DNA from: JBFGCT01 sp963825565
GTDB lineage: Bacteria > Actinomycetota > Acidimicrobiia > Acidimicrobiales > Ilumatobacteraceae
NCBI GenBank assembly: GCA_963825565.1
Contig: CAWGTW010000008.1
Coordinates: forward strand, 133,898 to 197,897
Length of the DNA stretch: 64,000 bases
Direction of reading: 5' to 3'
The notes below the pieces were generated by a model that was given only the letters and a program-made list of their open reading frames with translations, made no database searches and was not told the origin of the DNA. This document shows, in pieces, positions 56,159 through 64,000 of this stretch; the stretch's first letter is position 1; each line of letters begins with the position of its first letter. Made by a program: the position numbers and the translations under genes.

Positions 56159-58085
56159 GGCGTCTCCTCGTCGTCGCGGGTGTGTGCAGTCCAATCGTCT
56201 CCGTCCCACCAGCGCAGCCTGGTTCGGTCATGAGGATCGGCGTACCAACCCGGTTCGGGGGACTCGACGACCGGATCCCACGAGGGAGAGGTCTGTCCCT
56301 CGTCGTCCGGAGGTACCGGCGGAGCGAGCGACGGTTTCGGCGCCGGCTGCTCGGCGTCGGTGGGATTCTCGGGATCGGGATGCCCCGTCGCTGCGTCGCC
56401 GTCACCGCGGCCGCCCGCAACGTCGCCTGCCGCAGCGGCGGTCGCAGCCTCGGCGCCTCCGTCGGATGGCGGCTGCTCGACCGGGGCGGCGCTCTCGATG
56501 TGGCCGATGACGCCCGGAGCTCCAGCGGTGGGTGAGGCCACCGCAGCCGCGGGCGTTCGCTTCCACAACACGATGCCGACGACCCCGAGCAACGCGCCGA
56601 TGACCACGAGCACGAGGGGAATGCCGAACGAGTCCTCACCATCGCCGACGGACTCGGCCTGGAGCGCGAGCTCGTCTCCGTTGCGCACTCGCTGCGGCGG
56701 CAGCCGACTCGGCCTGATCGACCTCGACGACGAGGTCGTCGCGCTCTTGCAGCGCCTCGGCCGGCACGTCGGCGGCGACCGCCTCGTCGTAGATTGCCTG
56801 CGTCTCGGCGAGCGTCGCTGCGGCCGCATCGATCTCGGTGTCGTACCAGCACTCCTGTGGTTCTTCGCAACTGGTCGGCAGCCCACCGAACGCTGGTCCC
56901 TCGGTCAGGATCTCGATGTCGTAGGTGCCGCCGAGCTCGGGATTGTCCGAGGTCAGCTGCAGGACCCAGTACACCTCGTTGGGTCCTCCCGTGACCGAGC
57001 AACCCGGGCACCGGATCGAGGCGGTCGGTCGACGAGGGATCCCCGTGTTCGTCGTCGCCCCGATTCTCGAAGAAGGTCTGGTCGGTCTCGGGCAGGTACA
57101 AGCGCATGCCGAAGCTGATGCCCTCCTGCGCCGGCAGCCCGAATACCGTCCCGGTGAACGTGCCCCCGCCCGGTCCGTACTCCTCCATCCGATACCAGCG
57201 CTCGCTGTTCATGTCGATCGTGTCGACGTACCGGCCATCGGCGTCGCTGCCCGTGTCGAGCCGGGCGAGGCTGGGAGCGCCCTCCTGGCCGGGTGTTCCG
57301 GCGATCGTCTGCCCGCCGAGGCGTTCGGCCTCGCGGGGGCTCGACAGCTGGGCCAGCAACTCGGGCAGTACGTCGCGGGCATCCTCGGGTGTCTCGATCG
57401 GCGTATAGGAGCCCCCGGTCTTGTCGGCGATGCACCGCAACTCGAGTTCGGCTGCGGCGTCGGCGCCGAACCCGACCGTCTCGACTCGATCGATCCGCAG
57501 ATCGACGCCCTCACCGGCGATTCGTTGGGCGACAACGCATGGATCCTCGCCCCAGCTCGGGCCGGACGCCGGGTCGCCGTCGAGATCGGCGTCGAAGCAC
57601 TCGTCGCGCCCGTCGGAGAACAACACGACCGTACCGAGGGTCCCGTCGGGGATGTCGAGCTCGGCCTGTGCGAGCGCCAGTCCGATCGGAGTGTCACCCA
57701 GCGCCTCGAACGCCTGCACTTCGGTCACCAGTTGATCTCGATCGACCTTCGTGATCGGCACGACGAGACGGGTGTCGGTCGTGCAGTTCGCCTCCCGCGA
57801 CGCGGGGTCGGTCGGAGGGCTCTGATCGCCGTAGACCCGGAGGCCGACGAAGGCGTTCTCATCGGCGTCGGTGAATGCGGCCTCGAAGGCCTCCTTGGCG
57901 ACATCGAGCTTGGACTTCTCGCCGTCGAAGGATTGCTTCATCGAGCCGGAGAGATCGATGACGAAGATGATGACCTGGTCGGGAACCGCATCGTCGGTCT
58001 GCGCGGACACCGGGGCGGCGACGCTGCCGACGAGGAGCAGCATCACGAGGCCGGCCAGGTACTTGGTCGCCCGAGAGGCGGTCAT
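56155..58085 (-). CDS. secreted VWA-domain membrane protein with DUF2510 tail, two frameshifts
   Basis: Start ATG 58085. A signal peptide (KYLAGLVMLLLVGSVAAPVSAQ) precedes a von Willebrand A domain with MIDAS residues Asp44-Ser46-Ser48 (FVIDLSGSMKQS), Thr in LGDTPIG and Asp in FSDGRDE. A beta domain follows (WYRMEEYGPGGGTFTGTVFG). Shifts near 57000 and 56690 are needed to continue CSVTGGPNEVYWVLQ, then a coiled coil (ETQAIYDEAVAADVPAEALQERDD) and a helix (FGIPLVLVVIGALLGVVGIVLW). The cytosolic Pro-rich tail ends in a DUF2510 motif (PGWYADPHDRTRLRWWDGDDW). It thus spans the membrane, with VWA outside. It overlaps the PP2C gene by four bases. Confidence 0.82.
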
Positions 58086-58885
58086 GACATCACTCCTTGA
58101 TGTGGTTCGGATTCGTTTGTCGGGTCCGCCGCGGTCGCTCGCTCGCAGACCAACAGCGCGATCGACGTGTCGTCACCGCCGACCGCTGCCGGCGGGACGC
58201 ACCATTCCCGCACGGCCGTGTCGAGATCGTCGGGACGGAGGCGGGCGAGGCGGCCGACCAGGTCGTGCATCGTCGCGTCGTGCCACTCGGGGTCGGCGAA
58301 CGTGGCGTCGAGCCCGTCGGTGGCGAGCAGGCACACGTCGACCGGGTCGTTCGTCAGATCGAGGTCGACGATCACGGTCTCGTCACCGGCGTTGTCCTGG
58401 CAGAGGCTGGCGGTCTCCCACGGTTGTACGCCCGGGCGCTTCTCGATGGGCCGGCCGGTCCAGCCCGATCCGGCCCGTGCGAGAAGTGCATCGCCATCGC
58501 CGAGCTGGACGATGCGGAGCCTCGTCGCCCCGGCCGCGGCGGCGACGATCGTCGTCCCGTAGCGCAGGTAACGCTCGTGCCGTGTCGTCCCGCCTCCGGG
58601 ATCCTGGATCGGATCATGGCGAAGGTCGGCATCGACCGCCTCCCTCCAATCGGCATGCAACCGTCGGCCGAACGCCTCCGCCGGGACGGCCGGCTGCGTC
58701 ACGAGCAGGTCGAGGACGATCGACACCGCCAACGCCGCACCGCGAGCTGCGCGATCGCACCGTTCGCTCCCGTGGCCGTCGGCGACAGCGACCGCCGTCA
58801 TCGAGTCGGTCGTGCGCGTGCCGACAGCATCTTCGTTCGGCTCGTCGCGGCGTTCGTGGCGCGCTGCCTCGAACGCTCGCCGCAA
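58082..58885 (-). CDS. PP2C-type protein phosphatase
   Basis: A 267-residue PPM-family phosphatase. The metal and catalytic motifs are EARHERRDEPNEDAVGTR (NED), AVAVADGHGSERC (Asp36-Gly-His), RIVQLGDGDALLAR, LLATDGLDATFAD and AAVGGDDTSIALLVCE. Start TTG 58885, 15 bases after the stop of the VWA gene upstream in the same frame; no better start exists after that stop. It would remove phosphates placed by the kinase at 60665, as in TerY-P triads. It has no membrane segment, so it acts in the cytosol. Confidence 0.87.
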   Translation of the reverse strand: MRRAFEAARHERRDEPNEDAVGTRTTDSMTAVAVADGHGSERCDRAARGAALAVSIVLDLLVTQPAVPAEAFGRRLHADWREAVDADLRHDPIQDPGGGTTRHERYLRYGTTIVAAAAGATRLRIVQLGDGDALLARAGSGWTGRPIEKRPGVQPWETASLCQDNAGDETVIVDLDLTNDPVDVCLLATDGLDATFADPEWHDATMHDLVGRLARLRPDDLDTAVREWCVPPAAVGGDDTSIALLVCERATAADPTNESEPHQGVMS

Positions 58886-58900
58886 CCGGGTACCAGCAAC

Positions 58901-59866
58901 TCACCAGACGTCGCCCTCTTGCGAGGAGTCGACCTCCGGCGGCGGTGGCAGGTGGCGCCGGGCCGGTCCGCTCGGCGGCGCCGCCGGTGGCCGTGGTGAG
59001 GCGGACGGCGGCGCCGCGTCCGGCAGCACCGTCGCCTGGTCGTCCGGATCGACGGTCGGGGGAGCGGTGACGACGGTCGGCGGATCGACGGTCGGCGGGG
59101 GAGCGGTGACGACGGTCGGCGGATCGACGACCACCGGGTCGGTGAGTGCGGTCGGTGGGTCGGCCGGGGGTGCCGCCGCGCTGGGAACCGGCGGGGCCGA
59201 TGCGACCGCCGGACCCGTGGGGTCACTCCACGGGGCGACCGGCCACGACCCTTCGTCCAACACCACGGTCGAGGCCCAGCGCAGATAGTGCGTCAATTCG
59301 GCAGCGTCGCTGGCCCGCAGCGCCGGGAGCTCGTCGTGACCCACGAATCGGTTGAGCGCGTCCATGTCGGCATCGCGACCGATGCCGATCGCGACCCGCG
59401 ATGCCTTGGCTCCCCAGGGTGTCGCCGCCAGGCGCCGGAGCGACTCTCCGAACGAGGGAACCTTCAGGTCGGTCGGCTTGCCGTCCGACACGAGGACGAG
59501 GGCGGGCGGCAGCCCCCGGCCCGATTCGGCCGCCCGGCGGATCGAGGTGGTCGCGAGCTCGATCGCCCGCCCCAGTTCGGTGGTGCCGCGGTCGACAGCC
59601 GGCACGTCGTTCCACTCGAGCTGCTCGATGGCGATCGGTTCGGGAGTCAGCCACTCGGCGTCGTGGGCGAAGGTGATGACACCGGCGAGAACCTGCACGC
59701 CGGGCGTCTCGGACGCGGTCTGGCGAACCGCCTCGATCGAGACACGCATGGCCTCGTTGAGTGCGTCCATCTTGCCGTCGACGCCCATCGACCCGGAGGT
59801 GTCGAGCAGCCAGTACAGGTGGAGTGGCTTCGTTGCCAGTCGTGGTCCGAGGTGTTCGTTGGTCAT
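58901..59866 (-). CDS. TerY-like von Willebrand A protein
   Basis: A 321-residue cytosolic protein. The VWA domain occupies residues 1-205: LHLYWLLDTSGSMGVDGKMDALNEAM with MIDAS Asp22-Ser24-Ser26, GTTELGRAIELA (Thr) and LVLVSDGKPTDL (Asp). IGIGRDADMDALNRFVGHDELPAL follows. After that the protein is a Pro-rich tail of about 115 residues with repeated DPPTVVTAPP units, probably unstructured. The TerY type of VWA is defined in tellurite/phage-resistance gene clusters, where it partners a kinase and a PP2C. It lies between the VWA3 gene and the phosphatase. The repeats are encoded by near-identical DNA units of about 50 bp at 59030-59135. Confidence 0.87.
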   Translation of the reverse strand: MTNEHLGPRLATKPLHLYWLLDTSGSMGVDGKMDALNEAMRVSIEAVRQTASETPGVQVLAGVITFAHDAEWLTPEPIAIEQLEWNDVPAVDRGTTELGRAIELATTSIRRAAESGRGLPPALVLVSDGKPTDLKVPSFGESLRRLAATPWGAKASRVAIGIGRDADMDALNRFVGHDELPALRASDAAELTHYLRWASTVVLDEGSWPVAPWSDPTGPAVASAPPVPSAAAPPADPPTALTDPVVVDPPTVVTAPPPTVDPPTVVTAPPTVDPDDQATVLPDAAPPSASPRPPAAPPSGPARRHLPPPPEVDSSQEGDVW

Positions 59867-59975
59867 TGAGATCGCTCTTCGTTCGTCGTTGCTGGTGTGG
59901 TCTGATGATGCACGCCTCGTGCCGTCCCGGACAGAGGTCCGGCTGGACCTGTCGACGATCGCCGGCGTGTGTTCG

Positions 59976-60595
59976 TCACCAGATCGGCTCCGACGCGGTG
60001 CGCAACACGCTCGACCCGGCGATCCTGATCTGGGCCGCCAGTCGCTGGGGGTCCTGCGCGGAGAGGACCTGGCCGTCGGTGGCGGCGACGAAGCTGTTCA
60101 AGATCTCGGCGTCGGCGTCGCGCCCGATGCCGACCGCGACCCGAGTGCACGATCTTCCGATGGGATGCGCGTCGAGTGCGGCGAGCGCTCCGTCGAAGCT
60201 CGGTGCTGCGACATCGGTGGGCATCCCGTCGGTCAGCAGGATGATCGGGGGTGGCGCAACCGGTTGTTCGCGTCGAGCGCGGCGACGAACAGAGCGATCG
60301 CCGGGCCGAGTTCGGTCAGCCCGTTGGGCTCGGCGTCCACCGGATGCCACCAGTACTCCTCGAGTGGGCGGGCGGGGCCATTCCAGGCGACACCGGATCC
60401 GAACGTCAACACGCGTACGAACGGCTCGATCCCGACCGACTCCTCGGCGGTGCGGCGGAAAAACGGAAGGGCTTCTTCGATCGCGGTGTTCAGCGATTGG
60501 ATCTTCCCGTCGGTCGCCATCGAGCCCGACACGTCGATCAAGAAGCACATCTCGACTCTGCGGCGTGCGAAAGCAGGTTCGTCGGGCTGTTCCAT
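59976..60595 (-). CDS. second TerY-like VWA protein, one frameshift
   Basis: Start ATG 60595. RRRVEMCFLIDVSGSMATDGKIQSLNTAIEEAL gives MIDAS Asp21-Ser23-Ser25. Then WWHPVDAEPNGLTELGPAIALFVAALDANNR follows. A shift at about 60245-60252 joins PPPIILLTDGMPTDVAAPSFDGALAALDAHP and VGIGRDADAEILNSFVAATDGQVLSAQD to the stop at 59976. It is a shorter paralogue of VWA2 without the Pro-rich tail, about 206 residues when corrected. It is divergent from the kinase gene with 69 bases between the starts, a likely shared regulatory region for the locus. Confidence 0.83.
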
Positions 60596-60664
60596 CGTGC
60601 CGCCCCCTGGCTCAACGATCGGGCTCGTGCCACCATGTTCCCGGGCAGCGCCCCGTGCCGAGAC

Positions 60665-62009
60665 ATGTTTGAACCTGGAACCATAGTCCACCTCCGAGCC
60701 CACCGCGATCCGTATGTGGTCGTTCGACGTCTCGGCGCCGGTGGTGAAGGCGACGTGTTCGAGCTGCGACGTCGAGACGGCGGCCACGGTCTCGCCCTGA
60801 AGTGGTACTACGAACACACGTCGAGCGTCGAGCGACGTCAGCAGATCACGGCGTTGGTCGACCGGGGTGCGCCGGATCATCGGTTCCTGTGGCCGCAGGG
60901 GATCATCGAGGACGGCGCGACCGGCAGGTTCGGCTACGTCATGGATCTGCGGCCCGACGAGTTCGTGGGTATCCCAGCGCTCCTTCGGGGTGACGTCCAT
61001 CGGGACGAGTTCGCTGTGGTCCGGTTTGCCTTCGAGCTCGCCCACTCCTTCATGGCGCTACACACGCGAGGGCTGTGCTACCGCGACATCAACCTCGGCA
61101 ATGCGTTCCTCGATCCCGACAGCGGCGCGGCCCTCATCTGTGACAATGACAACGTCGGCATCGACGGCGTCGGGGCGTCGAACGTCCTCGGGGCGAAGAA
61201 GTTCATGGCACCGGAGATCGTGCGCAGGGAGGCCTACCCGTCGAAGTACACCGACCGTTTCTCCTTGGCGGTGATGCTGTTCTACCTGTTGGTGGTGCAT
61301 CATCCGCTCGAGGGCATGATGACCGAGGTCGGCCTCGCCGACCCCGAGGCCGACCTGCGGCATTTCGGCTTCGAGCCGAGGTTCTGCTTCGACCCAGCGG
61401 ATGATTCGAACCGTCCGCATCCCGAGTTTCATCGACACGTCGAGCCATTGTGGGCGTCGTATCCCTCGCGACTTCGAACGCTGTTCACCCGTTCGTTCAC
61501 CGAGGGGCTCTTCGATGTGAGGCGACGGGTGGTCGACGCCGAGTGGTGCGACGTGTTGGCTGACATGCGAGCCAGATGTCAGCGCTGCCTCATGTGTGGT
61601 GCTCCGAACTGGGCCGAAGGGCGCAAGGTGCCGGACCGCTGCACCCGTTGCCGCAACCCGCTGCGCACCGACCTCGTTCTCGTTCTTCCGTCGTCGACGT
61701 TCGTCCCCTCTCCGGGGGCAACGCTCACGCACCATCACACACGAGGCGACTACGACTTCGACTCGGTGCTCGGCACGGTGCAAGTCCACCCGAACGACCG
61801 CGACCGTGCTCGGACTGCGGAACGACACGTCGGAGCCGTTGCTCTTCACCGACGCCCGCGGGGTCGACCACCACGTCCCGCCCGGCCGACGGGTGACCCT
61901 GGCTGTCGGCACCCAGTTGACCGTCGACGGTGTCGTCGTCCGGGTCACCTCGTACGGCGGGTCTGCGGTGGCGCCCGGCCGACCCGACGACATCGAGCGG
62001 ATCACCTGA
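60665..62009 (+). CDS. Ser/Thr protein kinase with C-terminal zinc ribbon, one frameshift
   Basis: Start ATG 60665. The kinase N lobe has a Gly loop GAGGEGDVF (about residues 24-32) and the VAIK-type Lys46 (LALKWYY). In the C lobe, CYRDINLGNAFLD carries catalytic Asp141 with Tyr for the HRD His and no Lys at +2. ICDNDNVG replaces DFG by DND. FMAPEIVRREAYPSKYTDRFSLAVMLF is the APE/F-helix region. A zinc ribbon follows (CQRCLMCGAPNW and DRCTRCRNP, about residues 305-329). After a shift at about 61797-61806 a short beta domain ends VLGLRNDTSEPLLFTDARGV to 62009. Kinases of TerY-P triads share this zinc-ribbon arrangement. It converges on the FHA gene. Confidence 0.83.
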
Positions 62010-63120
62010 CTCGGGGCGTCAGCAGGTTTCGCCGCGCCGGCGATCGGGGCGGAGATACGCAGCTGAATCGGGGCCGGACCCGTGACCGACCGGATCGCGG
62101 GCACGCCGTCGATGGCCTCCTGCACGCCGCCGAGGCCAGAGGCCAGATAGCTGGTCGATCCCTCGCGGTCGCGGCAACCGTCGGTCGCGAAGCCGACGAT
62201 GTCGCTGTCATCGAGCAACAGGGTCTGTACCGGGCCGGCGCCGGACTCGCTCCCCACCGAGCTCTCCGAGACTGCCACCGGTTCGGTGATCGCGTTTCCG
62301 TTCGGACCGACTCCCAGCAGGAGTGAGTCGGCCTGCGCGAGGTCTCCGATCCGCAGACCGAAGGTTCCCGAGGTCTCGAGATGGGTACTGAGTGCGGGCG
62401 ACCCATCGACGCCGATCAGACCGAGGATCGTGAACCGTTCGCCCTCGGCAACCGCGAACGCGGCGGCCTCGATCGGTGGCTGGTCGGGAATCTCGACGAT
62501 GACGGTGTAGCTCCGACCCGGCGCTCGATCTCGTGACGTCGGAACCAGTACGAGGGCTTGGTCGGTGCTGACGACCGCACCCAACGCCGTCTCGACTGTT
62601 GCGCCCCCCTCGGTGGTGACGACGGTGACGGCCAACGGCGCTGCATCCGAACCGTTCCCGGTCATCGAGCGGAAGATCACCAGTGCAACGACGATCAGGC
62701 CGATCACCCCCGCGACGATCACCGGTCGCGAGACCCCTGGCGTCGCGCCGCCCTCACTCGCCGGGCAGGCGGTGTTCGGGTCCGATTCGGTCGTTTCGCC
62801 ATGTGTGTCGATGACGTCGATGCGCAACTGCTCGTCGGATCCATGTCGACCGATCGTGATGACAGATCCATCGACGAGGGGCTCAACGTCGACGAGGCGG
62901 TGGCCGTCGAGGTGCGTGCCGTGCGCTGCGTCGAGATCCTCGATCATCCAACGCTCGCCGAGAACGAAGAGCCGGGCATGGCGACGGCTGACGAATCCCT
63001 CCTCGAACACGACGTCCGCGCTCCGTCCTCTCCCGAGCACGATCCCTGCCGCCGAGGGGTCGAACGACAGAGTCCTGCCACCGGCCTCGATGGTCAAGGA
63101 CCCTGGCTGCGCGGGCTCAT
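62002..63120 (-). CDS. FHA-domain membrane protein, probably two compensating frameshifts
   Basis: The ATG at 63120 overlaps the upstream stop (ATGA) and reads MSPRSQGP, but a one-base shift near 63095 is required to reach LTIEAGGRTLSFDPSAAGIVLGRGRSADVVFEEGFVSRRHARLFVLGERWMIEDLDAAHGTHLDGHRL. This is a clear FHA domain with GRGRSADV and SRRHARL. A helix follows (VIVAGVIGLIVVALVIF), then an outer domain of about 200 residues (APLAVTVVTTEGGATVETALGAVV, TDGCRDREGSTSYLASGLGGVQEAIDGV). A second shift near the C terminus is needed for the stop at 62002; the span is exactly 373 codons. The ectodomain may be a protease-like or regulatory fold lacking a catalytic triad. Confidence 0.7.
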
Positions 63121-63446
63121 GGGGAGACCTCCAGCCAGTCGCCCGCCCAGCCGCTGAGCTGGTCAGCTCCGAAGAACGGCACGAAGCCCTCGTCGACGAG
63201 CGCATCCTCCAGTGCGAGGCCCACGAGTTCGTCCCCATCGCCGACGAACTCTGCGATGAGGCCGTCGCGCCCCGCCGACACCGTGCGTAGCAGCATGCCG
63301 TCGCCCAGCTCGATCGTCTCGGGAACCTCGTTCCATCCTGGCCAGACGAGTGATTCGGTCCCGTCCCGTTCGACGAGGAGGCCACGGAGCACTGCCGACC
63401 GGATCGAGTCCTCCACCGTCCAGGTCACGAATCCCTGCACCGTCAC
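63117..63446 (-). CDS. small hypothetical protein in the TerY-P locus
   Basis: A 109-residue soluble protein from GTG 63446, which overlaps the stop of the VWD gene (GTGA). Its sequence includes QGFVTWTVEDSIRSAVLRGLL, ESLVWPGWNEVPETIELGDGMLLRTVSAGRDGLIAEFVG and ALVDEGFVPFFGADQLSGWAGDWLEV. It looks like a compact alpha/beta domain with tryptophan-rich ends. The tight four-base overlaps on both sides place it in one operon with VWD and FHA genes. No family recognised. Confidence 0.6.
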   Translation of the reverse strand: MTVQGFVTWTVEDSIRSAVLRGLLVERDGTESLVWPGWNEVPETIELGDGMLLRTVSAGRDGLIAEFVGDGDELVGLALEDALVDEGFVPFFGADQLSGWAGDWLEVSP

Positions 63447-64000
63447 GTCGTCACTTCGCCACAGAACATCGGCCCCAGGTAGTCGATGAGCCCGCCCGGC
63501 AGTGCCAACGGCCGGTCGGGAATCGTCTCCCCGAGGCTTCCCTGGGCCTGCTGGCCGCCCTCGACCCAGAGGTCGTCGTCGAGGACGGCGACATCGAAGG
63601 CGCAGTCCGAGAGGGCCGGTTCGATCCAGACACCTCCGGCGAGGCATGACCGCAGCCCACGCTCGAGCTGGTCTCGTGTGAGCGTCGAGGTGTTCGCCTC
63701 CTCGCCGGGGAAGCGTGGGTTGTAGAAGGTGTCCGGCCCCTGGTCCTCGGCGTAGACGAAGAGCGACTCGTCGACCGTGTCGACCCGCCAGGCAGCGCCG
63801 AGCACGTCGTAGAGATCCCTGAAGCTCGTGGCCGACTGATCGAGTACCGTTCCGTCCGGGAGTCGCCAGTCGTTGCTGGGGTCCCCGTCGATGTCGCCAT
63901 AGAGGCCACCCTGGATCAGGTCGGCCGCCTCGGGGTCGATCGAGACATCGATGATGTTGATCAGCTCTCGCTGCGTTGTCATCCGACTGATCTCGACCGT
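63443..64000 (-). CDS. VWD-domain protein, C-terminal part (continues beyond window)
   Basis: The frame is open to the right edge; at least 185 residues are present. IQGGLYGDIDGDPSNDWRLPDGTVLDQSA matches the von Willebrand type D pattern GLLGN.DGDP.NDL...DG..L. It is followed by LYDVLGAAWRVDTVDESLFVYAEDQGPDTFYN, the usual post-VWD strand-rich segment. Two Cys lie in GLRSCLAGG and LSDCAF. VWD domains are usually extracellular adhesive or calcium-linked modules, so a signal peptide and further domains are expected beyond 64000. It heads the part of the locus visible here on this strand. Confidence 0.72.
   Translation of the reverse strand, partial: TVEISRMTTQRELINIIDVSIDPEAADLIQGGLYGDIDGDPSNDWRLPDGTVLDQSATSFRDLYDVLGAAWRVDTVDESLFVYAEDQGPDTFYNPRFPGEEANTSTLTRDQLERGLRSCLAGGVWIEPALSDCAFDVAVLDDDLWVEGGQQAQGSLGETIPDRPLALPGGLIDYLGPMFCGEVTT

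Overview
The window is very GC-rich, gene-dense DNA from an actinobacterium. The gene content fits class Acidimicrobiia (an Ilumatobacter-like lineage is my inference, not shown by a marker tree): a SigK/RskA-type sigma/anti-sigma pair, lexA next to a LysM cell-division-inhibitor-like gene and nrdR as in mycobacteria, class II DAHP synthase, a KorAB 2-oxoacid:ferredoxin oxidoreductase, a LigB-type ATP ligase, and actinobacterial GAACN4GTTC SOS boxes.

Layout. 0-7 kb: end of rpe, an rRNA uracil methyltransferase, the ECF sigma/anti-sigma pair, psuG, two tandem quinone-reductase-like flavoproteins, DUF2889 and membrane proteins. 7-8.8 kb: tRNA-His and tRNA-Lys separated by a strong hairpin, then membrane/DUF983 genes. 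8.8-20.5 kb: a conserved housekeeping block: recA (SOS box), miaB, chorismate mutase, miaA-dapF-hflX-dapC with ATGA-type stop/start overlaps, then lexA / LysM protein / nrdR and a RibD-like reductase. 20.5-46.7 kb: molybdopterin oxidoreductase, UvrD-type helicase with HRDC domain, glycosyltransferase, hemolysin III, orphan ABC ATPase, korBA, ligB, thymidine kinase, CYP125-like P450, thiolase, aroG, a primary-like sigma factor, nadD-LCP-rsfS and tRNA-Ala. 46.75-53.9 kb: an accessory stretch with hypothetical genes, a decayed AlkZ-like gene, a PD-(D/E)xK-like nuclease, secreted-protein debris and an internally deleted IS630-family element.

53.9-64 kb holds the most interesting locus. It combines two short TerY-like von Willebrand A proteins, a PP2C phosphatase, a Ser/Thr kinase with a C-terminal zinc ribbon, a secreted VWA protein with a DUF2510 tail, a secreted coiled-coil protein, two FHA membrane proteins (one carrying a trypsin-like protease outside the membrane) and a VWD-domain protein. 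Most of these genes overlap by four bases. I read it as an extended TerY-P (VWA / kinase / PP2C) phospho-signalling system coupled to envelope-facing proteins.

A caution runs through the window: at least twelve single-base frameshifts interrupt otherwise well-conserved genes (lexA, ligB, thiolase, the ABC ATPase, the transposase and most of the TerY-P locus), often in short G/C runs. They look like assembly indels, but eight of them fall in the last 10 kb, so real decay of that locus is not excluded. Coordinates for these genes span the frameshift.
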